A DNA stretch of 64,000 bases from Epiperipatus broadwayi (GCA_028023455.1 JAQFVV010000184.1:2294001-2358000); one strand, 5' to 3'; positions 10,217 through 23,074 are shown, counted from the first letter of the stretch. Translations and numbers: made by a program. The notes: generated from the letters alone by a model not told the origin.

Positions 10217-12150
10217 GTAAATTATAATATTTTTAAATTAGATACAAATAGTAAGGATATATGCTTGAATATTTTTGGTACAAATCTTAATTACAATCGG
10301 TTGAATTATTTAATTTTATATATTTTCTATTAATCATCAAAAAAAAAAAGCAAACTGCTAATATTCATTTCATTCTTTTTTGGTTTTAGGTTTTGTTTTT
10401 TATTTTTGTTTTAATAGTTTAGTAATTGCTTTTTTAAAAAAAAATTCTCTCTTTTTCCTCTTTCTTTCTATATTTTTAATGCTAGATATTTTTTAACATC
10501 TATTATTATATTATTTTGTTTTTACAGACTAAAAATATGTTCACTTTATTTAGTTTCTACAGTTTATTATATAGAAAATAAACTAATATATAGATTGAAA
10601 ATCTTAATTCAGAGGGTGGTCTGACGGTTGTGCCTATGGGTGGTTATTATATGGCAGGGTTGATAAGGATGCGCAGATAAAAACCAAAAAAAGCCTAAAA
10701 ATGTCTTCCTCAATGTATCAAAAGTGGATAAGAATCAGTACCTACCTTACATGAAAGTAATATAGTGGAGAAAAATGGTGCTATCAATGTAAGCATGAAG
10801 ATTAAGACAGTTGATACTTCTAGTCAATTGATGAGTGAAGATTATTCACAAAATACAAGCATAGTGTGTGTGAGAGAGAGAGATTGTAATTTGAGTTTCT
10901 CTACTGGTGAGTGCTTGTGATATGATGGAGTTAATGAGGTTGCGCTAATAAAAATCAAACTTAATTTGTTCTATGAAGAATGCTTTTTAATATATATATG
11001 TGTGTGTGAATAAATGCATCTTAATTATAGAGAGAGCTTGATTATTTATTATGTAGTTTTAAATTTGATATATTATAATAAATTTCACTTGAGATGTGAT
11101 AATAATGACAAACTTTCAATGATGAGGATTATTTAATCAAAATATCTTATTGTCTAGAATCTACTTTTGGAAGAGAACTTAACACACACGAGCAGGCGCG
11201 GTCTGTTTTAGAATTTCTGCCAGAAAAAATTAAATGGTAAAGCTTAAAAAAATAAAAAAATAGTTTTTTCCCCATAAATGTTAGACTTCCTATTGTTGGT
11301 GAGATATTTTCCATTTTGTATAAATTACTACATTTGTTTTTATCACAATGATCTTCCATCTTTCTCATCTTTATTCATTTTTTATAATTATTGTAAGAAT
11401 ATTTTTAAATATCCTTTATTACTAATTTGCTGCTTAAACTAGGCAAATATTATATATTTAGTCTATCTCCATCTTCTCTGCTTAATTTCGATTTCCAAAT
11501 GTTCCATTTATACAATCCTTTACTTCTCTTGACGATTTGATATTGACACTCGTGTTTATCTCTTGAGCTTCGTGTCTTTTTGCTACATTCACTTACCTAC
11601 AATTGTTGCATTGTTTCTTTTTTATTATAATACTAGAATATGTTTCTCTTTGTGAAGATTTAATATATTTTTCTTCTACTAACTCAATACTTGTATTTCA
11701 TTCGTCAATTTTCCATGCAATACATTTTATATTATCTTTATCATTACTAACATTACTAAATCATCTTCAAATTGAAGAGTATTAAAACAAGTATTATACT
11801 TCACCAATTTTTTATATTACACAGTTTTTCGATTCATATTTTCAGATTATTGGATGTTTTAAATGCTTCTGATAATTATCTTTTTTTTTTCTATTAAATT
11901 TAGCATATTTACAGGAGTTTAATAATTATAATTAGTTTTATTTTTTAAATAAAAAAAAACAACACTTAAATTGGCTGCTAAACGTTCACAGATTGAGTTA
12001 TCAGTTTAAACTTGTGTCGCTTGATATAGCCAAGATATACAGTTCTATCTCATGTCAAAATATATAGATATAATCTGAAGTTTTAATAAATTCAGTTTTT
12101 AATCAGAGTAAGACTCATTATTGATGCTCTAAGTGGGATTGATAGTTGCA
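10217..12150. other. Intron sequence with two related 60-bp segments
   Basis: Start of the 3.6-kb second recognised intron. Two diverged direct copies of a ~57-60-bp segment ending in gcgcagataaaaacc and gcgctaataaaaatc lie at about 10627-10686 and 10899-10955, the second after a short tg/ag tract. Short open frames here have no motifs. Confidence 0.4.
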
Positions 12151-12990
12151 TTACTGTGCTAATAACAAATTCTACAGGATGGAGCATGGCTGGCCTAGAA
12201 TAATGTTAAATATAAGAAAACAATTATCCTCAAATATATTTCTATAGCAAATAATTCATTTTATATTCACTATATAGATGATGTACTGATTTGTTCATCA
12301 GATGATAATCTTAATAAGATACAGAATGATTTAATACAGAGCTAATTTTTAGTATGGACTATAAAACAAAAATATCTGTGAAGCAATTCACCTCCAGTCA
12401 CACACTCCCATTTCACACAAGATAGTTGGCTTTAAATGCTTCCTTTATAGAAATCAAATGTTATGCAAGTATAAAGTGGATCAAAAAAATTACCCACACT
12501 CCAGAGTAAGACAACACAAGCGGATAAGGCTTCCCTTCATGTCTGTTTTATTGCAGTGGTTAAAAAATCTATGTGCTGATGTATTTAATATCTGCTTTAG
12601 AGCCTTTCAAAATTTGGATAAGCTTTTGAACAATGTGAAGGACAGTTAGTCTCTGGACCAGGCTTTCTAGATGTTTACAAAATTAGCTTTAATAAGCCTA
12701 ATCGCAAGATAATCTATTATGGATAGTCATGCGCTAACAGCACCACTAGGTTGATGCAGCAAAGAACAATCCTATGTGAAGTCAGTGTTTCTGAAGCATG
12801 AAGTGGAATCTGGTCATGCTTTTGATTTATGAAATATTAAAATAGTGTATGCAGAGCAACAACAATTGGAAAAGAAAAATTTAAAGAGGCATGGTTTATT
12901 GCTAATAACACCCACATGACAAACGAAATAGACTCTCGTATAGTGTTGTCACAAAAGTGGAATATGTAAATTACAAACTTACATATTAAC
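12151..12990 (+). pseudogene. Decayed Penelope-like element (RT plus GIY-YIG nuclease)
   Basis: Three blocks in order identify it. At about 12259-12345 one frame reads HYIDDVLICSSDDNLNKI, the RT catalytic box. At about 12652-12725 another frame reads FLDVYKISF...KIIYYG, the GIY-YIG half of a nuclease domain. At about 12798-12960 come KHEVESGHAFD and then, after a frameshift, KFKEAWFIANNTHMTNEID, the conserved C-terminal part of Penelope GIY-YIG nucleases (family: H..TGH.FD, then RK.KEA..I, N.D.G). An RT followed by GIY-YIG is diagnostic of Penelope-like elements. The coding sequence has several frameshifts and stops and lacks the N terminus. It lies sense-oriented in the glycogenin-like intron. 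Confidence 0.75.
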
Positions 12991-13227
12991 CACCAAATAT
13001 TAATGTTACATTTTCTCCTAATAATATCAGTCTAGTCGATAAGTTTGAGTGCTATGATTATAACCTCCCAGGTTGAAAGCATTGATCAGTGAGTTATTAG
13101 TTGAATTGTGAAATAAATTTTAATCTTTTCTTGGGAAGCAAATTAATGCTACTTACAGAATATTATAGCTTAAATTAATTATCATATTATTAGGAGAGTC
13201 TTTTGAGTTACCAAAACTAATATTTGA

Positions 13228-13400
13228 TTATTGTCTCTTCTTTTTCTTCTTTTATTTTTATTTTATTTTACATACTTATTTATTATTCTCTCTTTTTTTT
13301 TCGTCTTCCACTTCTATTTGCCTTTCTCCTTTTTCTTCTTTTACTTTTTATTTTTAAGTCTATTCTTTCCCACTTTTTTTATTATTATTTTGTTCCTGAC
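13228..13400. repeat. Polypyrimidine tract
   Basis: A ~170-bp run of mixed T/C with few purines on the plus strand. It creates long, meaningless Phe/Leu/Ser-rich open frames in more than one phase. Confidence 0.75.
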
Positions 13401-13792
13401 TACTGTTGCCATTTTAATTGTTTATATTACTCAAAATATTAAATTACCTATGTATACAATACTAATCTGTAAGCGGTCTATTGGCTGTTAAATTAAATTA
13501 ATAATTATCATTATTATAATTATGCACAGCTGCTTTGTCTAAATTAAATGGGTAACAGTATTCTTTTGGTTTTGGTTATAAGAACTTTAAACAATCTTAT
13601 TTTATTATTTGATATAATTAAAACATTTGGATTAATAATATATATATATTAAAAAAAAAATAAATAAATAAAGAAGAGAATTGTTTATTATTTAAAAGTT
13701 TTCATAAAAAGGTAAGCTTTATATAGAAAAGTGAGTAATAAAACAGTTAATGATAGTATTCATTATACTTATTTATTTATTAATTTTTGTAG

Positions 13793-14027
13793 GTATAAAA
13801 GCAATATAAGAATATTTCGATGTTCCGATGCTTGGACATACTGGATGCAAGAAGAAGAAAAACCTATATCAGAAAATGGTGGAACTATTATTGTTTCTTT
13901 GCCTGCATATTCTTATCAAACCTATTTATTAAAATGGTTTGTTGCTCTATTTGAAAATGAATATGTATATAAATGGATTTCTAGTTATGATAGTGAAAAT
14001 TCTTATGAAAGTATTTCTGATAGATAA
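13793..14027 (+). CDS. GYG: Glycogenin-like GT8 protein, last exon and stop
   Basis: The exon follows a T-rich acceptor (taatttttgtag) and is open for 77 codons to TAA at 14025-14027. It begins with YKSNIRIFRCSDAWTYW, lining up with the family ...AKVVHFLGRVKPWNY block. The family His there is a metal ligand; no His exists in this stretch. A W.VALFENEYV segment then matches the helix after the HPEF block (THPEF..LWW..F..NVLP). The protein stops soon after the GT8 fold, without the C-terminal glycogen-synthase-binding tail (animal glycogenins end in a VNVLSYL-type motif). A potential AATAAA overlaps the stop (14026-14031), with others near 14315 and 14368. Confidence 0.8.
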
Positions 14028-14091
14028 TAAAAATGCACATATCATATAAAACAAATACTAGTGTGTCTTATGATTCAAAATATTGAGATAA

Positions 14092-14274
14092 TTGGGTAAA
14101 TTTTTTGTTGCTGACATAAAAAAGCCTCATTACTGTAGTGAGATTATAATTAAGCAAATGGATTATGAAATGGCTGATGCAGAATGCATAGAATTTCTAA
14201 GGAACGAATGTTGGACACTTATGCAGTTTCAGTGTTTAACAGATCATTTTAATAATAATTGTTTTACCCAGTGA
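14092..14274 (+). other. Exon-like 60-codon open frame downstream of the glycogenin-like gene
   Basis: An open frame of 60 codons (first codon TTG) has a balanced composition, with several Cys and acidic residues (KPHYCSEIIIKQMDYE...). No domain recognised. It could be part of the 3' untranslated region, an alternative terminal exon of the gene, or chance. Confidence 0.25.
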
Positions 14275-14464
14275 TTAAGGTTATGAAATTGTAAAATTCA
14301 AATTACGAATACAAATAAATTGTAACAATACATATTGATTTTTTTTTTGAACAAACATTTTAAATGAAATAAAAAGACTTTTAAAGTCGATTTCGTTTAT
14401 TTTAAAAATCATATTATTGACATTCACAAACTTAAATGTAATAAACTCTTGTTCTAAAAATGTA

Positions 14465-14680
14465 AATTACAATATTAAGTTCACGTTATAATCTTAAGAC
14501 TATGCGTCTAAAATGCGACAGTAGAGACAAGATTAACGACTTTAAAAGACAAGAGTCGTTAATCTTGTATTTAGATTTGTAGAGGTCCCTACTGTCGCAT
14601 TTTAGGCGCATAGTCTTAATATATATTACTTATGTAATGAGTATGCGCTTTATAAATTATTAATTACAATATTAAGTTCA
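14465..14680. mobile_element. Palindromic GAGGTCCCT-family element with 19-bp TSD
   Basis: A perfect 19-bp direct repeat aattacaatattaagttca (14465-14483 and 14662-14680) brackets a 178-bp insert. The left part ttaagactatgcgtctaaaa...gcgacagtag is the inverted copy of ctactgtcgc...ttaa at 14589-14619. Inside lies a second inverted pair (agattaacgact / agtcgttaatct). The right half carries tgtagaggtccct and the downstream tail shared with 380-475 and 39230-39410. The arms differ at one or two positions, so the insertion is young. Confidence 0.8.
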
Positions 14681-15582
14681 GTAATGACAAAATTTATTTT
14701 AGAAGTATCTGTACAAATTAGTCAAAAGTTAGATGGCAAACTTCAGACCAAAAGGTTCCAAGATTGATTCCTGACTGAATTTTAAAAATTTTTCGCTTGG
14801 TCAATTAAATGGTATTGTTGTCAAGCTACAACTTGCATGTTCAAATATCACATGACTTTCAAGCCAGCAGGAAATCAAATTATATTACTATTACTACTAC
14901 TACCACCTCAGAATGACTCAGTTATAATGTTGACATTCCAAATTTTTGACTATGACTGACAGTGACAACATGGATGCTACATTTTATAAAAGAAAATATA
15001 TAAAATTCATTGCCTTTGATAATGTATTAAGCAGTGTAAATTTTAACTTGAAATGACACATGACATTTGATAATATGGGAGATCAATAGATTTATGAGCA
15101 TTTAAGATATTCAATGACAATTCAAGCAATCAAGAAAATTTACCTAATCATGAAACATTTTCTTGGACTTGTTATCATGTAAGATACAAAGCTCAGTAGT
15201 GATTTATTCAACACAGAAAGATTGGTTGACTTAGAGTGTAACAAAGTATTAAGAGATCACTCATAATATAAAAGATAGATATTAATAAATACATATAAAA
15301 TATTAATTGAGTAGCCAAAGTGTATGTAATTTCTAACAGATTGAATAGGAGTGAAAGAATATAAGTCCAGCAACTTGGTAGTATTAAAATATTTGTAATA
15401 TATGGATCATTATGATCAAAAATTGAAATAAAGGAAGTTCATTACACTCTGTTTTTCATAAAGATTATAAAAAAATGTTAACCAAAATATATATAATGGC
15501 TATATAATATATATATAAAATAACTTAATATATCCAGCACACAGTTTTAAAAAGGAGTTAGTTTGTTTTATTTCTATATAAT
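14681..15582. other. AT-rich intergenic DNA
   Basis: No exon, RNA gene or known repeat recognised. Confidence 0.4.
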
Positions 15583-15972
15583 ATATATACATTAATAATT
15601 ATACATAAAAAACCTTTTTCAGAACATGATTTTATGACCTCATCAAACATGCTTTATACAACTTTATATATACTATAATAAGGCAGTATATATAAAGTTT
15701 ATAGGAAGCGTGTTTTTATTTATTTTGTGTATTGTTATGTTATATAGTTTATTTGTTTCAATTTTTAATGAATTTCTAATAATCTAAATTGCTGTAACAT
15801 AATTTTATTTTGTTATTGTCATTTTTACTTCTATTATAAAACTGTAGATAGCGCTGTATATGTAATAATAGGTTAATATTTAAAACAGATGTTCAACATT
15901 TGATAAGGGCATAAATTGATGTACGAAAAAAGGTTTTTTTATATATATAATTATTAATATATACATACATTA
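15583..15972. repeat. Nested inverted repeat
   Basis: Outer arms tattaataattatacataaaa...ccttttt near 15588-15622 are inverted near 15925-15972 (aaaaggttttttt, ataattattaatat). An inner inverted pair (catgctttatacaactttat / ataaagtttataggaagcgtg) lies around 15648-15713. Structure resembles the palindromic elements elsewhere, but AT-richness prevents me from finding a target duplication. Confidence 0.5.
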
Positions 15973-16166
15973 TATATTTTTTAATAAAGTTTTTATTTTA
16001 TTTGCCATAATAATTTTCACATATTTAAAAGATTGTGTATAATTTAAAATGCGATTTAGTTTAAATTATAAATCAATTTTATATTTTATTTTGCTTAGAT
16101 CGCATATATATATAGCTATATTCCATGTATCACTGTCATATATATATTCTACCCTATAAATATATA
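15973..16166. other. AT-rich DNA up to duplication border
   Basis: Nothing recognised; the homology with the second duplication copy begins at about 16167. Confidence 0.4.
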
Positions 16167-19100
16167 TATTGACTAACTAAACCGAATGATGAATCCATTT
16201 CTAACCTAATTTAACTTAGTGGAAATAATTCATTTTTAACCTAATAAATAAATAACTATTACTTTGAGACTCTGATCAAACGAATATAGATTTATATATG
16301 AAAATGTGGACTATGCTCAGTGGTCGGTTAGTTCTAAAAAAAAATCAGCTGCATAGATATGCAATTAAGATAAAGAAAGAAATTAAAATCATAAAATAAA
16401 TTATCATCAGTAAAATAAATAATTTATGGAAGAGAGAGAAAACTGCAGTCATTCCCTAAATAATAATTTAAAATAAAAACCACACTCTCCCTTTATCAAA
16501 ACACATTCTCTGAGCTATAAGTATTTGCACCTTTAAATAATAACGATATCTTTTCATGTTTTTGTTAATGCTTTTAAAAATATATATGTACATAAATTAT
16601 TTGTTAATATGATCTGAAATAGACTTTACTCCTACAGATTAAAGTAAAATATCATTCTTATGGTATTATTGAAATTCAAGCTCTTTTATGCCACAACATA
16701 ACTATAATAGTAACATTAATTAATAACTTCTAATATAAGAAATAATGATAATGATACTAATCTCAGGGTTCCTTTGTTTACTTTAGGAAAATACTCTACA
16801 GTACTATGATGTCATACATGGCTGACATTCTGGTAGGCTATAAGAAACATTCACTTCACTTAAAAGCTAATGTGTCCTCACATATCATAACAACTAATAT
16901 AACTATTCAAAGCGTGATAAATATGATCAGTAATGAAATAAATAATTACGTAAAATTTTGAATAATACAGCCTTTTCATCCAGGATCTCAGCCAGAATAA
17001 TAGAAAGACAAGGGTACTATTTGTATCTTTCCATCATCCATGACAACACAATAAAATAAATTAAATTAATTAATTCAACAATTTAACTAAATTATAACTG
17101 GAATAATGTGCAGTCAGAGTTAATAACTTAGAAATAAATTCATTTTACTATTAAATAATGCTTAATCTGAAGCCTGCAATTCCCATAAAATAACTATCAT
17201 CAAAATGAAATGTTCAGATCTACATAAATTGTTTACCTGGTATTTTAAGATTTCTAAAGTTTGAAATAATTTAGGACTCAAGGAAAATGTTTTGCCAATA
17301 TTTTGCAAACACACTTATACTTGGCATACAAAAAATAAATAAATTGACAACGAATATTGAATAAGACTACAATTTATTATCAACACAGAATGAAACAAAA
17401 TACACAAATTTATTAAATAATATAACATTGATACTACAAATACATTAATACATTAAGCTGTCCTTTACCAGGGTATAAATTAAAATAATAAATTCCTATA
17501 TGTTCGGGATACAGCTATTACATTGGAGTAACTAGCTGAAATGTGCAGCTGATTTACCATTACACTGATTTATAATTTTAGTAAACTTTCTATAAAATTT
17601 CTTACCTTGAATTATTGACTAACTATTTTTTTTATTACTATTACGATATGAAATACAGAAAAGTAATTACATATTATTTGTGTAACCTAATAAACTGGGT
17701 TCAAATACAATTTTTTTAAAATATTAAATCTATTACTAATAAGTTAACTAAGTTACAGTTCATAATTAAACAAATTATGACTAAGTATGGGTCATTTATC
17801 ATGTTTAACCTAATGTCCACATAAATTATACTAAATATTTTAATTATGAATGACTTAATTCAAATGAAGAATATTTCTTAACTATTGATAACACTAAAAC
17901 ATGTTCGAATATTTCTTTAATAAATAAGCATTTTAAAATATGCAATTTTAAATTAATTTTCTTCATTGGTTTGCTTGTGAGCTACCAGAAAGTCTCAGTA
18001 GCACAATACAGATATTGATCTCAATTACTAAGGCACTACTGATAATAAAGTGCACCTCGAGGAACTAACACCTCAAATCCAACATTTATCCTTGCCATAA
18101 CTTTTAAACAGAGCACGATAATCTATACCTCCTATGGTGGAAAGATATATTTAACTTCACATGAGGAATATAAAAATGCCAAGTAATGTCTGCAGAGTAA
18201 AATACTACACTAAAGCATTTGGTGGTTTCCAGCCTATCTCTCAGGCATAAAAATGTAGGTGTGGATTCTGTCTCACCATCTAAAGAAAAGAACACACACC
18301 AAAGATAATCCTTTCTTGGGATTAAAACACATTAACTATACTAAATATTATATGTATTCTGGATCATACTCTTTATGGGAATCGGTCACATTGACTATAA
18401 AACATATAACACTATATCAAAACTAATCACCTCATGGAAAATAAAATACTTTGGGGAAAGCATCTCCATTCCACAAAACAAAATACATTATAAATATTAA
18501 AATATGCTGATATTAAACATATACTAACTCTACACTTAAACAAGATAGCGAAACACACTAATAATAATAAACCTATATTAAAATGTATACGTCAATCAAT
18601 ATCTGAAACCAATGAATTAAAATACACATGTCTTAGACAAGTGACTGTATATAATATACAGAAAAGTATAATAAATGTAATGCTAATCAAGGAACATTTG
18701 ACAGCAATGTATAGCATAACAGCTTAAACTAAAATAAAGTGGATATACTAAGAAAGAATAACTTAATAATATAATTAACTAATACAATATAAATTCTATG
18801 GCAACTTTAAATAAGAAATATATTGTTATAGCATTTTTTTAAATAGTTATTTCTGATAAATTTAAAGTACTGTTTTACCCGTTAAAAAAAATATATATAA
18901 AACATTTTTCTTTAAATACCTAGTATGCAAAGTTCATATCTCCAGTTGCATGTAATAAATCATATATTTCATAGGTATCACTTCATATCAAATACAAACT
19001 TAACCCAAAGTAATGATAGTAAGACCTATACTTGTCATTACAAGATCCTTAAAATATTATGTAATAAATATAAACTTTAACATACATTAATATTATAAAC

Positions 19101-19993
19101 AAAATAAAATTTTACAATTATTTTTTTCCCTTTTTTAAAAAAAAAAACATTAAATAAACAGATAAATATTATCTCAATAGCAGAACTGTTTTTCTGCTGC
19201 GCTGTTTATCCAAGTAAAGAGTTTCCATTCAGTCACAGTCTACTAAGCACTGAAAGTAATAAACACTTTTTTTTTCTTAATGAAATTTTTTTTTTCTTTG
19301 GCAATTATAATAAGAAAAATGTAAAAAAAATGTAGTAGAACTGAAGCTTAATTCCCAATTTGATTTTAATGATATAGATTTGGATCCAGAAAAAAATGAA
19401 TATTATAACATCAATGATAAGCATACACATTATTTGAAGACTATATGTATAGTTAGTTAGCTAGAATATTGAAGAAAATGCAAACAATTTCCTAGTTGTT
19501 AGTATTATAATAACTGCAGTTTAATTAGAGAATGAATGAAGCTACAAGAATTCCATTATGCACACAATATAAAATATAATTTAAATTTATTCTCAGGTCA
19601 CTAATGATATTAAGTTGTCTTTTATAATTTTAGCACTTTACTTTCATATAGCTTTTTTTTTTCAAAGAATGCATGTATATTTAATTTTTACATTTATTTC
19701 AAATAAGTCATTTTTTTTAGAACACGTATATAATTTATTATTATTATTTTCAAAATCTTTTCTCCTGGACAATTATCAGTGAACCAAACATATTCCAATG
19801 TACAAAGCACCTTCATTATTTACAAAAGCAGACAATCTTTTTTTTTTAAAAAAAATGCAGGAAAATGTTTCAAGTTTTTTCTAATATTCTTTTTATTTAT
19901 TTTTCTTTTATTCCAGAAAAATATTAACTAATAAGAATAAGTTATTAAATAATTAGCTTTAACTTGGAAAATATTTGTTTTCCTTACTTCAGA
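16167..19993 (+). repeat. Segmental duplication, copy 1 (3.8 kb)
   Basis: From ttgactaactaaa (16169) to ttccttacttcaga (19993) this region is collinear with 28897-38677, with scattered mismatches and small indels. Copy 1 lacks four blocks present in copy 2: a ~5-kb insert, a 156-bp tandem duplication, a 571-bp palindromic element and a long (ATT)n tract. It therefore serves as the empty-site reference for these insertions. Both copies have the same orientation, about 12.7 kb apart. Confidence 0.85.
16787..17054 (+). pseudogene. Disabled copy of an exon-like segment, possible FAS fragment
   Basis: A T-rich acceptor (cctttgtttactttag) is followed by a region whose partner in copy 2 (29525-29792) is fully open. 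Here the same frame has a TGA after ..NNYVKF and two stops after the PGSQPE motif. Stops arise by single-base changes, so the frame is recognisable. Function discussed at the copy 2 entry. Confidence 0.45.
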
Positions 19994-21085
19994 TAAAACA
20001 ACAATTTTATTTATAATTTTATTTAATTCCTCCATTTTAGTTTTGTTTAAAAAAATCCAACTTTCAAGATGCAATAATTAATGTAGAAAGTTTTAAAATG
20101 GTAGAGGCAACAAAGATAACAGAATGTCTTACCAAATTTTCATCCAAGCATTGTAGATGAAATTTCAACTACAATAATAATTTATTTTTACAAAAACAAG
20201 AAAATAATAAAGCTATAAAATTTAATACTGTTAAGATGAGCAAGGGAAGCAGATGAAAAAAAAAATGAACTGAGTATTGATTGGTCATTCCTTTAACCCC
20301 AGTGACCTCTACCAAAAAAATCATTTGATTAGAACATAAACAACAACAAAAAAATTGTATAACTTATTAGAATCACGTGGTTTTCAATATTATTTAAAAT
20401 GTATTAAAAAATAGTTTAATAAATGAAAATAATAAATACATTCAAATCAACCATAATTATTTGTGACTACAATTACACTTAAAATGATTTTCTTCCAAAT
20501 AAATTCATCAGAAGTTTTTTTCTTTTTTAAAACAATACTATCTTAATGATTACTTAATTGATATTTATGGTTTTTTTCTTTATATAACCATTTTAGAACT
20601 AAATACAGTTTATTACATTTTTTTAAGATTATATTAATTTGCTATTATACCAATATTTTATTTAGATTGGTCTGTCATTTTAAAAATGTGACATTGCATT
20701 GGAAACATATTGATTAATCATACAAACCATATCTAGGTAAAGTGGATAGCACACTTTATTAACCAAATATTACTTTTATTTTTTTAAAGAATAACATCAA
20801 TTTCATGCATAACTAGTGTTAAATGAAACCGAGTGCCTAAAGCACTGGGTCACAATTCTCCCACAGTTACAAATAAATAAAAAATAAAATAAGATATGAA
20901 TTCTTAACATTTCATATAGTATTTCTAAATCAATATTTTAATCCTCTCATAAATTAACAAATACAAATTATAGGCTTCAGGCATTATATGTACATCTCCT
21001 AGGTTCAAACATTCTCTCTTTTATTCCTCTTTTACTATAATAATTCTTAATAAAAAATTTCTCAAATTCCTTTTGGTTATCACAT
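19994..21085. other. AT-rich intergenic DNA
   Basis: No exon, RNA gene or known repeat recognised beyond oligo-A/T tracts. Confidence 0.4.
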
Positions 21086-21089
21086 TTAA

Positions 21090-22990
21090 ACTTCATTTTT
21101 GCTTTCTTTACATTCTGGTATTTGTTAAGCTTTTCTCTAATAATTCATCTCATTGTCTTGAGCCTAACTTTAGCTATCCCACTGTCTCTTTCTTTATCAA
21201 CCACTTTCCAACAAACACCTGCATTAATTAACTCTCTACTTGTTCTTTTAAGCTTGACCTTAGCTTTACCTCTACCTCTTTCCTTATTAACTCCTTTAAG
21301 AAAATTTATATTACTTTTCTTTTTACTTTTAACTTTAAGCTTCATTTTAGCTTTTCCAGAATTCCTTACCAAATCAATACCTTATAAGATTACTCATTGA
21401 ATTTCTCTTTTCACTATTCATTTTAAATTTTACTCCAGTCTTACTTATTTTTTTGTCCTTAATCCCTATATCACTAAGACAATACACCTTAATGTTTTTT
21501 CACATCCAAACTTCAATTTTATCTTTGCTTTACTATTATTTCTATTTTGATCAGTTCCTCTTTTCATGAACCTTAGATTAGAGACCAAATTATAACTATC
21601 TTTGAATACTAGCTTTGTGTAAAAATTAATTTTTGGACTCATATCTAAATATTGAAGAGTACATCCTAAACCTATATTCCTTAATCTGTTTTTAAATTTG
21701 TTACTTGTAATATCCATAACTTTTAATAATTCATTTTCTAAAATTTCTGTATATTTTACATCTACAGAAATCAATTTTACCTTAAGATATTCCTTACTTC
21801 CTACATCTTCATTAAAGTCTTTCTCAATATCTGTTATGTTTTCTACAATTACATCTTCAGACATGTTTTCATCTATATTATCAATTTTTATATTTATTCA
21901 TTGATTATTGTCTAACTCCTCTTCAGAATCTTGATACTTTAAAATCATCTCTAACTGTTTCTGTGATCTCTTTCATGATTTCCTAATCTTCTCTACTGTT
22001 TCCATTCGATATAATGCTAATTCTTGATTACACTTCTGTATCTCCACTATCGTTACTTCCTTTCTTTTATTCACTTTTGAGAATCTACTTTCATTGCTCT
22101 TAATTCTTGCAACTTAATTTGAAAATCTAATTTCATTTCTTTTTGAGCATCCATACTCACTTCTTTTAACTGGCTTTCTAGTGATTCTTGAGAATTAATT
22201 TTAACTTCTACATCTTGAATACTTTCATCTGCTTTTCTACAATTCATCTTTACCTTTCCTACTTTCAGAATACTATCATTTAATTTTTAAGAATCTAATT
22301 TCATCTCAACACAATTCTGATCTTTCTTCTGCATCTCCTCATTCTCATCTACATCTTTGTTAGTCAATTTAATGGGTTCTTTATATTCTTCCAAATTTTT
22401 ACAGACTACTTCAAGATCTTCACTACATATTTCAACAGACTTTTTTGATTCTTTTGGGTCTTCATCAACTAGTTCAACATCCTTCTTAATTAATTCAATA
22501 CTTTGCAACTTTTCCTCATCTGCTAAATCAATCAATGGTTTATTTTCTTTCATATTTATTATTAACTCAACAGATGATATATTTATTCTAAATTCTTTCA
22601 TAATTAATTCAACAGACTCTTCTTGAAATTCTACTTTTTTATAAATCAATTCACTATCTGCAATATTTTTTCCAATAGATAACTGGGTTTCTTTAGGTAC
22701 TAAAGCAATGGACTGTTTATTTTCTATCTCAACCTCTATGATTAATTCAACAGGCTTATTATCTATTTCTTTCTTTTCCACATTATTTCCAATTAATTTA
22801 GTAGGCCTTTTATATTCTTTTATTTCCTGCACTTGATTTTGATAAATCTCTCTTATCTCCTGCATTTGACTCTTTAATTCATAACTTAAATTTTGTATCT
22901 GACTTCTAATTTACTATCTGAATTTTTCATCTGACTTAATTTATTTTATTTCTTGTACCTAATTACCTAGCTTATTATCTAGTTTTTTTT
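21090..22990 (-). pseudogene. Decayed Lys/Glu-rich repeat protein, possibly LTR-element gag
   Basis: Three long minus-strand open segments (192 codons at 22865-22287, 132 at 21864-21466, 75 at 21372-21145) follow one another with stops and frameshifts between, as in one broken gene. The first has a repeated (S/P)VELI unit at intervals of 12-30 residues with acidic spacers. The last two carry five or six copies of an x-AK(V/I/M)KLK motif (near 21092, 21160, 21258, 21345, 21525). Predicted to be highly charged and helical. Composition is unlike the other open frames here. It lies downstream of a PBS-like site on the same strand, so a retrotransposon gag is one reading; a host repeat protein is another. 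Confidence 0.4.
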
Positions 22991-23074
22991 ACTTGAGTGC
23001 ATAAATTTTGAAATATTATAGATAACTGATTTTTCTCATCCCCAAGTATATATTTCTTTATTGTGGCTTTTCCA

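Noticed and set aside
13224-13491. Two overlapping 72-86-codon frames
   Set aside because: They come from the polypyrimidine tract; no motif and no initiation context.
18104-18295. Minus-strand frame conserved with 30868-31065
   Set aside because: It lies in the segmental duplication, so conservation is expected. Changes between the copies do not favour silent sites, and no motif is seen.
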